A DNA stretch of 64,000 nt from Calendula officinalis. Taxonomy: Eukaryota; Streptophyta; Magnoliopsida; Asterales; Asteraceae. The stretch is taken from positions 65,464,861-65,528,860 of the forward strand of contig OY970828.1 of NCBI GenBank assembly GCA_963853835.1, written 5' to 3'. The notes below the pieces were generated by a model that saw nothing but the letters and a program-made list of their open reading frames with translations, made no database searches and was not told the DNA's origin. This document shows, one piece after another, positions 46,655 to 57,600 of this stretch. Numbering within the stretch: the first letter of the stretch is position 1; each line of letters begins with the position of its first letter. The translations under genes and the position numbers were made by a program.

Positions 46655-46934
46655 AATCCATTAGATGGTGTTTGATGATGATTTTGGTGAGACTAGTGAA
46701 GAAGATGATTAGGGCTTTTAGAGAGAGAAAGTAGAGAGATGGTAGAGAACAATTGCTGGAAAGTTAACTTGATTAATTGTGCAAAAGTTAAAGAATTAAG
46801 CCTTACATGTTGGTATTTATACCATGGCTTAATTCTTGGTTAGTTAGGACTAATTCCTAAACAAAACTTAACATCTATACAATGTTTCACTTTTACCCCC
46901 TAGACTATCTATTACAACTTTCTAGTACCTAACA
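46655..46934 (-). repeat. 3' LTR (start) of the Sirevirus-like element
   Basis: A purine tract AAAGGGGGAGA (46947-46937) is followed by TGTTAGGTACTAG, the expected LTR start on minus. A TATA-like GGTATAAATACC lies about 115 bases in. The inner boundary is clear. The outer end is estimated because the 5' LTR is outside the window. Confidence 0.6.
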
Positions 46935-46947
46935 ATCTCCCCCTTTG

Positions 46948-49097
46948 TAATAGTAGACTAGGTTGCATATCTTTGAAGACTTCTGTGTTTGTAAGGCTGG
47001 AGCTGAGATTTGAACCGTTGAGCAGTTATGATGATAAAACAGCTTCAGCCTTTCATCATCGTTGACAGACATACTTTTAATTGGCTTTTCAACCAATATA
47101 AAGTATTCCAGAAGACTTCATGCAAATCGAATGAATGTAGACCCATAGATAGAGCGGTTAGCAGCGGAAGTCCTTTCTTGAAGTTGTGGCGTTTGTCGAT
47201 TTGCTGCAGATCCTTGGTTCCTGATGTTTGTTGAAGTTGAAGCAGTGCGGAATGTTGATATGTTGTGGATTTTTCTGACCGTCGTTGATAATGTTGGAGT
47301 ACGGTCATAAAATCCCTTATCTGATGTGTTGACTGTTGCTGATAAGATTGAAATACAGTCATCAGATCTTCTATCAGACATAGTGACCGTTGTTGATAAC
47401 AATGGAGTACAGTCGTCTGATCTTCGCACGAGAAGGTATCAGGGTAACCCAGGATCACATAGATTGCCTGTTAGCACAACAGTTATAGAAAATGTGTGAC
47501 CTACGTTCAGTGTTGGCATTGATGTTAGCACTGGTAGGATTTCCATTCAATCATCGTGGAATACCAATATTTTTGGTATCACTATGAATGTTCCGGCAAT
47601 ATCTCAAAGATATGCTTGGTAGAGTGCCTGTGTCCTAGAGAAATTTAATTCGGTTCTAGACTCTATACGTGGACAAATGAAGGCGAGGACTGGAGGTGGG
47701 TCCTCTTTTTCAATATCAACAATCTCCAAATGAGATGTCGACAGTGGATGTGGTTATCTCCGTGATTTTGAAACAAGTACTTTTTGTACTTGAGTGGTCA
47801 GTGGGGGTTGTGCATTGCATCACTGGGTCCATGATGTCTTAATCAGAGAGCAAAATATGCAATCCAATATAGATAAGGTTACCCGGTCATTTGTTCGGTT
47901 TAGGGAGGGTTTTTCCGTTTTCTTTAACCCTTTCACACACGCTCCTCACTCAACTCACTTTTTCATTTTCAACCACACCCTCGTTTTTGTTTTTCCCATG
48001 TGATAAACTGATCTGCACCCCATACTGCATACCCCCTCTCACTTTTTACCTCAGTGCACCCCAATCAAGATCCCGTGATACTTGATTCTGCTCACCTAGA
48101 CCTAGGGACCCTCACTTTTTAGTTCCTATATTGTCGGTGGCTCCGGGGAAGATCATGCTGGATATAGCAGATCATAGGAGTAATTTGAGAGTGGTCTGAT
48201 ACGCTCATGTGCAATTTGATCAGCTCTTTAAAAGATGTTGCATTTTGGTTGGTCCACATGGATTTTTTGGTAACACCGGACTCACTTAGAGTATCCGTTA
48301 GCACACGGTATGAATCGTTAGTCGTTTGCACAACAGTTGATTCAAATGTGTGACCTGCGTTTAGAGTTGGCGTGATTTTAGCTCTACCAGAATTTCCACT
48401 CGATCCTCGTGAAACATCGGATTGTGATGCCACTACGAGTGTTCTGATGGATTCACGGAGATCCATGTTTGTAGTGCAGGTGTCCTATATTGGAAATATT
48501 CTTGGGGGTGAGAACTAGACACACTGTGCATACAAAGAGACTTAACCCGGGGCAGGAGGTTATTATGATTCAATACCGACATACTCCGAATGAGTAGTCA
48601 GTAGATTTTGTGCTACGTCCCCTAATGAAATGAAACAAATCCCTGTTGAGAGGAATTTGAGTAGTTGGTGGTGGCGTGCATTTGCTTTACTGGGCCAGTA
48701 AAGTCTAATGAAACATTCAACGAATGAATGATCACCTATTTGTTTGGTTGCCCGGTTTGTTTACGGTTTGGATGCACTCAAAGGTGTGTTTTCTTTAATT
48801 TATCATGTTTTCACATCACCTTACACTCACCTATTACTATACCCTAGACCTAAACCCTCACATTTGCCAGTTGGCTGAAATATTTCCCTGGGAAGGTGTG
48901 GCCGGATCTGGCAAACCATGGGAAGGTATGTCTTTTTAAGTAGTAAGTAACGAGAATTAAAAGAATTTGTAATAAACAGATGCAATCTTTACTAGAGAAC
49001 TAGTAAAGAGATCGTTTACGGATATTACAACGACTTATAATTAGCGTTACAAACATAAAACTTTTTATTTGGGTATTTTGTTTTTGGTTTTCTGAAT
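46948..49097 (-). other. Long noncoding stretch between env-like frame and 3' LTR
   Basis: No protein recognised. It holds about three tandem 54-55-bp units (47276 to about 47435) and two diverged copies of a few hundred bases (around 47480-47960 and 48320-48790, sharing for example GCACAACAGTT and ATGTGTGACCT). Confidence 0.6.
47276..47435. repeat. Three tandem 54-55-bp units
   Basis: Units begin near 47276, 47331 and 47385 with GACYGTYGYTGATAA and end with a pyrimidine-rich ATCTTCTATCAGA-like stretch. They diverge by perhaps a fifth. Confidence 0.75.
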
Positions 49098-49152
49098 TTT
49101 CTCCCCCTAGAAATAATAATTCTCCCCCTAGAATTAATATTTCTCCCCCTCG
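49098..49152 (-). promoter_or_regulatory. Three repeated polypurine tracts
   Basis: On the minus strand AGGGGGAGAA occurs three times at about 20-base spacing, just downstream of the env-like stop. Together with the tract at 46937-46947 this gives four possible plus-strand primers. Repeated polypurine tracts are known in Sireviruses. Confidence 0.6.
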
Positions 49153-49340
49153 ACAAAACAAAAGTATTGACAAGTTTTGAGATCGAAGGACGTACCTTAT
49201 ACATCGTCGGAGGGTTGAAGGAGAGTATTTGCGGTGAAGCATGATTGAGCTTTGTGCTTTCTTTTGAGTGCGGGTTCTGAATCCGTTTTGATCAGAAGCC
49301 ATATATTTGAACAGGTGAAGTGTTTCCCAGTGGTTGAAAA

Positions 49341-50999
49341 TTAACGCTGACCACGTCTCTCGTATGGTTTCGTGCGAGCAACTGATTCGTCAGCCCATCT
49401 GAGCCCATGATATTGACCGAAAGGTAGTGGCATATTAGGAACTTCAGTTGTGTAGGTAGGCGTGTTTTTTCTGTCTCGTACACCCAGTTGAACCTCAAAA
49501 TGTCTAATCACTATTCGCCAGCTCAATCTTTCCTTAATGGCAGTGATTAGTGTGTCAATATTGCTTCGAAGAGAGGTGTTTTCTAGGTTGCTGGGATCGC
49601 TGTTCATGTGCCTCCCCTTTTTCTCCAATTTCTTCTTGAGGATGTTCAATGTGCCGTCACAGTACTTGGCAATGTCTGACACACGGAAGAATACTCTTTC
49701 TTTGAAGTAGTTCGTGTAAGTCATTCCCAAGTTGGGTAAAACTAGAACAACTGTTCTTCGAGTTTGAATCTCGGAGGGAAGTGATCTGTAAGGAGCAGCT
49801 AAGTGAACCTTTGTTGTACCACTCTCAACAGCCATCTGCACATCTTCCATTCGAGCAGCTAGAGTTTTAACAAGCATGAAGCGCTTCAGAGCAGCCTGAG
49901 CGAAATTTCTCGCATGATTTTTAATTGGATGAGGGGTGTCTGGAAGTAAGCGTACTGTGTTGTAAAGAAATTCTATATCTCGAGGTTCAAGAATATAGAA
50001 GTCTCCTTCAGTAATTGTGTACAGTTGATCGTCTGCTCTGCGAATGTGGAAGATGGTGTACCAGTAGTAGCCTGAGAAATGGTCGGTCGTTATCTCCAGG
50101 AGTTGTGTTATCGGGAATTTGCTGTATCGATCGGTTTTGCCCCTAAGGTAATGCATTGTAAGGTAATACATTTTCTTTTCTCTGAATGGCAGGACCACTT
50201 CTTTGTACAAATCCTGATAAATTATAGGTAGCTCTGTCTCCTGGAAGATAGCGGAGAAGCGATCTTCAACAAATTGCATTTTAACTTGTTGGAAGAGACA
50301 TGCTTTGGAGATCTTTAGGCGGCGTTTGTTAGCTCTCTCCGCCTCTCTCTTCTGGCTATATGATAATACCGGCACATCATGTGTAGGAGAGGCAGTTGGT
50401 GGTTCCGGTGCTGGAGTTTTGGCGGCAACCAGTTGATCGTAGTTTCGGAAGTATCGGTGATAATTTTCTCGAGTGAAGGGATATCTTTTGGCATCGAATG
50501 GTTCATCCTCCCCTGCTTTGTCGCTGTCGGATTCATTTTCTGGAGGGGGGGTGGCAGGTTGAGATGATTCGGCAAAAGCTTCCCTCACAATGTTGTCTTC
50601 TTCCGGGTCACTAGGTAAATCAATAACTGTGTCTGCCTCTTTTCTTAGAATCTGTTGAACGTTGTCGTTTTTATTGTTCTCAACCTCAAAATTTATAGAT
50701 TGGAGATGACACATAGATTCAAGTTTTTCGGCTGTAGTCATCTCACTGGATTTACGGTTATTTTGTGGCAAGATGTCTTCACTCTCATCTACTCGCCACC
50801 GGTTGAGTGGTTCAACGTTCAGCACCTGATTGTAATCAAACTCAACAATCGCCCAGTCATGTACATATTCATAATCTTGTTGGCCTCCTCCCCGTGTTTG
50901 ATGAGAGGAGCTGGGTTGGTGTTGGGAATGACTTGCACCTCCGGAGTGTTGAGAACTGGATCCACCATGTTCCAGTATTCTCCTCTGTCCTCCTCCTCC
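49341..50999 (-). CDS. Env-like extra frame, C-terminal module
   Basis: Open for 552 codons after an upstream TAG (51002-51000). It starts in a G/Q/S-rich linker, passes an acidic region (DLPSDPEEDN, ESDSDKAGEDEPFD), then a folded-looking part with LYKEVVLPFREKKMYYLTMH, YWYTIFHIRRADDQLY and KYCDGTLNILKKKLE, ending PYERRGQR. Similar regions (a CDGTL motif followed by a long helix) occur in unannotated proteins of Asteraceae retroelements, from memory. No signal peptide or membrane segment is obvious, so 'env-like' refers to position only. Function unknown. Confidence 0.55.
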   Translation of the reverse strand, partial: GGGGQRRILEHGGSSSQHSGGASHSQHQPSSSHQTRGGGQQDYEYVHDWAIVEFDYNQVLNVEPLNRWRVDESEDILPQNNRKSSEMTTAEKLESMCHLQSINFEVENNKNDNVQQILRKEADTVIDLPSDPEEDNIVREAFAESSQPATPPPENESDSDKAGEDEPFDAKRYPFTRENYHRYFRNYDQLVAAKTPAPEPPTASPTHDVPVLSYSQKREAERANKRRLKISKACLFQQVKMQFVEDRFSAIFQETELPIIYQDLYKEVVLPFREKKMYYLTMHYLRGKTDRYSKFPITQLLEITTDHFSGYYWYTIFHIRRADDQLYTITEGDFYILEPRDIEFLYNTVRLLPDTPHPIKNHARNFAQAALKRFMLVKTLAARMEDVQMAVESGTTKVHLAAPYRSLPSEIQTRRTVVLVLPNLGMTYTNYFKERVFFRVSDIAKYCDGTLNILKKKLEKKGRHMNSDPSNLENTSLRSNIDTLITAIKERLSWRIVIRHFEVQLGVRDRKNTPTYTTEVPNMPLPFGQYHGLRWADESVARTKPYERRGQR

Positions 51000-51012
51000 C
51001 TAAGGATCATCC

Positions 51013-51717
51013 TCAGGGTCTCCCGGGTCTCCTGAAAGTGAGTGAACCTGGATTGCAGGGTTCCACCAGTTCTTCTAGGCGATAGTTGAACATCGCTTTA
51101 ATTTGTTCTATTGTGAATGAACGGGATGCTTCCAGGAGCATTTCTCGGTTTAATGGATCAGAAGCCGGTGGAAGAGGAGCAGTAGTGGCCAGACTGCTCT
51201 CAATGTTCTCCAACCTCGTACTTAGGGATTGGATTGTTGAGGTGAGATAAGGGATGAGCTGCATTTCAGGATTTGGCATTTCAGTTGTGGTGGTGGTGGT
51301 AGCCTCAGATGATGTAGTCTGTTGAGGGAGGGTCATAACAATCGTTGCAGGTGAAGTTGTAACGACCTTCGAGGCAGTACCCGTGAAGATGGAGAATGGG
51401 GGAAGTGAGGTGTCTATTGGAGGTGTTGTGATCGTGACTGGTGGGGTTGTGATGATTACTGGTGGGGTTGTGGTTGTTACTGGAGGGGTTGTGGTTGTTA
51501 CTGGTGGAGTTGTGGTGGTGACTGGTGGAATTGGTGTTGTAATTGGTGGAGAAGTGATTGTGGAAGCTGGAATTGTGGTTGTTTGTGGGGTAACTGTTGT
51601 TGTGGTAGTTGGAATGGTGGATGAGATAGGAGGAACGGAGGTTGTGGTAGTGGGAATTGTTGATGTGATTGGTGGAACGTAGGTTGTTGACGTCGGAATG
51701 GATGTTGGGATTGGTGG
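51013..51717 (-). CDS. Env-like extra frame, Pro/Thr-rich repeat module
   Basis: Open for 234 codons between a TAA (51720-51718) and a TGA (51015-51013). The first 120 residues are repeats of PPVTTTT, PPITSTIPTTTT and similar, a mucin-like low-complexity stretch. A helical part follows (TSTIQSLSTRLENIESSL, then FTIEQIKAMFNYRLEEL). It stands in frame with the segment before it and one frameshift away from the segment after it. It is very likely the middle of one long broken reading frame. Confidence 0.55.
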   Translation of the reverse strand, partial: PPIPTSIPTSTTYVPPITSTIPTTTTSVPPISSTIPTTTTTVTPQTTTIPASTITSPPITTPIPPVTTTTPPVTTTTPPVTTTTPPVIITTPPVTITTPPIDTSLPPFSIFTGTASKVVTTSPATIVMTLPQQTTSSEATTTTTTEMPNPEMQLIPYLTSTIQSLSTRLENIESSLATTAPLPPASDPLNREMLLEASRSFTIEQIKAMFNYRLEELVEPCNPGSLTFRRPGRP

Positions 51718-51720
51718 TTA

Positions 51721-52863
51721 TGTTATTGCGATAGTTGGGATGGCTGAGGTGATTGGTTGTTGAATGTGTGGTGGAGAAGGATCCGTGAAGATAGGATCAT
51801 CAAAGGGATTTGGGGATCCTTGTGGTGGTGGTGACGGTGGACCATGTTGTGGTGGTGAAGGTGGACCGTGTGGTGATGGTGGTGAATCTGGTCGATCAGA
51901 GATTGTTGCGGCGGAGTCTGTTGATGATGAAGAAGAGGACGGGTCAGCTGGTTGTGGTGGTTGTCGTATGATGGGTCGAGTTGGCGGACGTTGAGGTTGT
52001 TGGGAGGATATGGTGGCAACTGACCCACTGCCGGAGGCATCATCGGATTGGATGCGAAGGCGTTTTGTACGACGTTGAGCCGGTGGTTGTTGTTCAGCTA
52101 ATCGACGTCGATGTTGTGGTTGATTTGGTGGTGGTTGGTGTGGTTGTGCCTGTTGTTGTTGTAGTGTAGCAGCTGGTTGTGCAGGAGCAGGTTGTACTCT
52201 CTCGGGTATCCAATGAGGATAATGACGAGCCCGGTATTCGTTGACGCTATCCAAATTGAAATTTGCAATTTTAAAGAGTGGGAGAGGGATCGGGGCATCA
52301 GGGACTGCAGTTGAACCACTGTTGCTTCTTAGAAAATTAACACTTGATGGTATGAATCGCTGTGCAACATCTCTGATGTGAATGTTTTGATGTTGTTCCA
52401 TGAAATATGCGATCATAATAGACCAGAATCTCGGGAATGGCAGAAATTTTGGTTCCTTTGACTTGCAGAGCTTGAATTCTTCCCATAAATAGGCAGCATA
52501 GTCATAATGGCGATTGTAGCACATGGCATGATAGGCATGATGTACTTCTTTTGAGGCCCTGTCGTGACCGTTTGACTTTGGTGTCATGGTGCGGTTAAAG
52601 ATCGTGAAGACATGGGACCAGCTCCTTGCCATATTTTTCTTCTTGAATTCTCTGAGGTCAATAGTGTGCCGAGCAAGGTCTAGACCTAGGTCGTGTATTC
52701 CGAGATACACTTCCTCGAATGGCAACTGTGGTTCAAATGCAGTCAGTGGTGGTCTTGAGTCGGCACGAGGTAAGTGGAAGATGTCATAAAGATCATCTTT
52801 TGTGAAGTGAATTGGTTGTTCATCAATTATGGTTTCGAAGTGTGAGGGGGTTGTTGATGTCAC
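51721..52863 (-). CDS. Env-like extra frame, N-terminal half (after the gypsy insertion)
   Basis: Continues the frame that starts at 61420; the two parts join in frame at the GTCAC duplication. It reads PSHFETIIDEQPIHFTKDDLYDIFHLP and later SWSHVFTIFNRTMTP, PFPRFWSIMIAYFMEQH. This is an arrangement like the 'putative plant transposon protein' domain found in many retroelement ORFs. A long P/Q/S-rich tail follows (SPPSPHGPPSPPQHGPP). Its own stop is a TAA at 51720-51718, after which the same frame stays open. Confidence 0.6.
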
Positions 52864-54589
52864 TGTAACACCTCAAATTTTTAATACAAAATATTGCCCA
52901 AAATAAAACATTTTATAAATAGAAGAACATCCTCAAATTTGGATTTACAAAAACCTTGGTATGAAATCAGAGTATAAAGTAGGTGTTACAAAATAGATCA
53001 TAACCAAGCTAAGACTAAATCCAATCTAGTGTTCTTCTAATCTAGGTCCCGCAACTCTATCCGTGCGTACCTAAGCCTTCGATCCCGAACCTGAGTACAT
53101 AGCAAAACAAACAAGGAGTACGTGAGACAAAAACGTCTCGTGAGCTACATGGGTTTAGACCCGATAATAAATATAATCGTATGAATATATAAACAATCAT
53201 ATAAGTAAGTCATCCATCTAACTAGTCACTCTATTGTGACCCTAACACTTTGCTTTCCTAGCAATCATATCTAGTTGTCGGGACATTCCCAACCAACTAG
53301 AACCACATTAACTCATTAACCGGGGATCCCCCGCATTAACGAGCTTCAAGGTATAGGCAAGAGGGAATCGCCCAATCTACCTATACCTGCCTTACTCACC
53401 GGACTACTTCCAGTTAGCAAGACTACTATCATGGAATGGGCCGATGGGGATCCGCCCAAATGCTCCCCATTCCATACCTCATGACCGGGGATCCCCCGCG
53501 TCATCACATCATCTCAACCTTACTATAACTCAACGGTTATATCAATCAAAGCCCATGGCTATCACATCAATCATCAACAAGTTAGTTAACTACATTCAAC
53601 AATATACAACTAACTCTATTTACTTAATTCTACACAATTATCAAATAGACTCGATAAGGGTAATAACAAGTATTTTCATGGCTATGTACTCAATAAAGTC
53701 CACACGTACTCACCTTAGCAATAAGATGCTCCAACCGAATTCTTGACTCCAAATCACTTGCTTCACAAATCCACCGACTTTCCAAGATGACACCGAAAGC
53801 CTAATACAATGATCACAAGATGTTTAACATCTCATACTATCAATAATGTATCCATTAACCTCTAAATACCAATAACTAACATTTTCCCCCAAATATGGTG
53901 ATTTACCAAACTCTAGGTTTAACCAACCCTTAAGATTCTTACCAACCTTAATCATACACTTGATTCCTTTGTTATTATACCATCTATTAAGTGTATACAC
54001 CATTTATTCATCATAAACCATAACCCCCAATAACTAGGGTTTCAAACCCAAGCATCCAAATCCTTAGATCTAAAGCTACAACTACAAAGGGTTGAAGATA
54101 TACCTTTAATCTTCAACTAGGAGTGAAGAATCACAAGATTTGGCCAAGAAATCTGCTCCAAATGATGGTTTACACCCAAAATCGTTCACAAACTCGAGAG
54201 GGAGAAAACTAGGGTTTTTCTTTGCAATAAATGAGCTCAAACCCGTCTTTAATGTTGCCAGACAGAAGATCACGACGCGACCATAGTTCGCGTCGTGAAC
54301 TATGCGTTTCCCCAAAGTTCACGATCGCCAACTCGTCGTTAACTACTTCACGCTCGATGGCCAAACTCCCTGGTCCGACTTCCCGATCGCCATCCCCAAG
54401 TTCGCGTCGCGAACTCCATAGGGCAGCAGGGCTGCAGTTTTTCATCTTCTTCTCGACCCGGTTTCGCCCATAACTTTCTCATACGGTGTCCAAATGACAC
54501 GAAACCAATTCCTACGTTCTTTAAACGATTTATCCTTATTTATCGTATTTTTATCAAATTTATTTATTTACAAATTTCGGGTCGTTACA
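52864..54589 (-). repeat. 3' LTR of the intact gypsy element
   Basis: 1,726 bp, TGTAACGACC to GGTGTTACA on the minus strand. It contains the same hairpin chain as the array LTRs (for example 53312-53343) and GTTCGCG-type palindromes near 54282-54304 and 54400-54414. Confidence 0.93.
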
Positions 54590-54601
54590 ACTATCTACCC
54601 C

Positions 54602-57600
54602 TTAAGAAGATTCCGTCCTCGGAATCTCATCATAGTTCACGAAATCCGGGTATCTCTTCCGAATCTCGTCTTTGACTTCCCAAGTCAAATTTGGCCCAAG
54701 TGAATGCTTCCACTTGACCAACACCAACTCGATCTCCTTATTCCGAAGCTTCTTTGTCTTCGCTTCCAATATAGCCTCGGGCTCCTCGATCAACCAGTTC
54801 GGGCCGTCAACCCGCAACTCTTGCAATGGAATAATATTTTCAACTTCCCTGATAAACTTTTTCAAATAACTTACGTGAAAGGTGTCATGCACACCTTGAA
54901 GCTCGGGTGGAAGTTCCAACTTAAAGGCTTGAAGCCCGACCCGTTTCAATATTTTAAACGGTCCAACATACCTTGGACTTAACTTCCCTTTCTTACCAAA
55001 ACGCATTACACCTTTCCAAGGTGACACCTTCAACATGACCATATCACCGACATCCAAGTCGTATGGCCTTTTCTTCAAACCCGAATAACTTCGTTGTCTA
55101 TCTTGGGCGATTTTCATGTTGGTTTGAATAATACCGATCTTTTCATTTGTCACCCTCACGATCTCGGGACCCGTGAGTTTCGTCTCTCCCGCTTCCAACC
55201 AACAAGATGGGGTCCTACATTTTCTCCCATATAACGCCTCATAAGGCGGCATCTTAATAGTCGAGTGATAACTATTATTATACGAGAACTCGACTAACGG
55301 TAAATGTTCATCCCATTTACCACCGAAATCTAGAACACACGATCTTAACATGTCTTCAACCGTTTGAATCGTTCTTTCACTTTGACCGTCGGTTTGCGGG
55401 TGATAAGCCGTGCTCAACCGCAACTTCGTACCCAACTCTTCTTGTAATGACCGCCAAAATCTCGAGGTAAACCTCGCGTCTCTATCGGATACAATCGATA
55501 ACGGAACCCCGTGGAGTCGAACCACTTCATCAACATGCAACTTAGCCAATTTCTCAAGTGGCAATGTTTCCCGAATGGCTAAAAATAACACACTCTTGGT
55601 CAACCGGTCAACTATGACCCAAATGGCATCGTGACCCCTACTCGTCTTCGGTAAACCTACTATGAAATCCATAGTTATATCTTCCCACTTCCCGGCCGGT
55701 ACAACCAATGACTGAGCTACCCCATACGGTACTTGATGCTCGGCTTTCACTTGTGCACACGTGGCACACTTAGAGATATACTTGGCCACTCTCGCCTTCA
55801 TTCCGGGCCACCAATAAACCCGTTTCATATCTTGGTACGTCTTTGTACTTCCCGGGTGAATTGAATACTTGGACTTGTGCACATCATACAAAAACTCCTT
55901 TCGGATACCCCCGAACTTAGGAACCCAAATTCGACCGCCTACGGTCTTCAACCCTTGTGCATTTTCGAGAAAATGTTGGTTCTTACCTAACCGTTCTTGT
56001 CTTAACTCGTCTTTTTCCATAACTTCTCGTTGGGCATTCTTGATTCTTTCGATGATGCTCGAGACGACTTCTATGCGTGTTAATATCCCTCGGCTCGGGT
56101 TTTCATAAACTTTTCGGCTCAAGGCGTCGGCTACTACATTAGCCTTTCCCGCATGATACACAATCTCACAATCATAATCGGCAATCAACTCGATCCACCT
56201 TCTTTGTCTCATATTGAGATCTTTTTGCGTAAACACGTATTGTAAACTTTTGTGATCCGTGTACAATGTACACCGAGTACCATACAAATAATGCCTCCAC
56301 AACTTCAAGGCAAATATAATCGCCGCCAACTCCAAGTCGTGTGTCGTGTACCTTAATTCCGCATTCTTCAATTGTCGTGAGGCATACGCGATCACTTTTC
56401 CCCTTTGCATCAACACACAACCGAGCCCTAGATTCGACGCATCACTATAAACCACAAAATCCTCCATACCATCCGGTAACGTAAGAATCGGCGCGTTACA
56501 TAACTTTTCCTTCAACAAATTAAACGCCTCTTCTTGCTTCTTCTCCCACACAAACTTCTCACTTTTTCTCGTCAATTTCGTGAGTGGAATCGCGATTCTC
56601 GAGAAATCTTGTATAAATCTTCGGTAATAACCGGCTAGCCCAAGAAAACTTCTAACTTCGGTAGGAGTTCTCGGAGGCTCCCAATTTGACACAGCTTCGA
56701 TTTTGGACGGATCAACCTTAATACCATCACACGTCACCACGTGACCTAAGAATTGCACTTCCCGCAACCAAAATTCACACTTCGAGAATTTTGCATACAA
56801 CTTCTCCCGTTTCAACACGTCTAGAACGAGCCTCAAATGACCTTCGTGTTCTTCTTCGGTTTTCGAATAAATCAAAATGTCGTCAATGAACACGATCAAA
56901 AACTTATCAAGGAACGGTTTACAAACTCGATTCATCAAATCCATAAAAATAGCCGGTGCGTTTGTAAGACCAAACGGCATCACTAAAAATTCATAATGAC
57001 CATATCGTGTACGAAAAGCCGTCTTCTCGGTGTCGCCCTCTTTCACCCGAACTTGGTGATAACCCGACCTCAAATCGATCTTCGAGAAATAACTAGCACC
57101 TTGCAATTGGTCGAATAAGTCGTCAATTCTCGGCAACGGGTAACGGTTCTTAATAGTTACCTTGTTCAACTCTCGGTAGTCAATACACATTCTCATCGAA
57201 CCGTCTTTCTTTTTAACGAATAACACCGGTGCACCCCAAGGTGACGAACTCGGACGAATAAAACCTTTATCTAACAATTCTTGCAATTGGGTCATCAATT
57301 CCCGCATCTCGGTGGGAGCTAAGCGATAGGGAGCACGAGCAATCGGCGTCGCCCCCGGAACTAAATCAATTTTAAACTCGACTTGTCTCTCCGGTGGCAA
57401 ACCGGGCAAGTCATCGGGAAATACCTCGGGGAAATCCCGAATAATCTTGACATTATCCATTGACTTCTTTTCCTTTCGGCCATCTAATACATATGCAATA
57501 AACGATGCACAACCTTTCGATATACTTTTCCTTGCCTTAATGGCGGTAATCACATTAGGCATGTGATGTTGTTTCTCCCCATACACATACACTTTCTCAT

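Noticed and set aside
51383..51682. 99-codon + strand Gly/Val-rich frame
   Set aside because: Complement of the Pro/Thr repeat module on minus, which fits the flanking reading frame.
54209..54445. 78-codon frame in the gypsy LTR, present in both LTRs
   Set aside because: Both copies are identical because LTRs are duplicates; the frame crosses the palindrome region and shows no domain.
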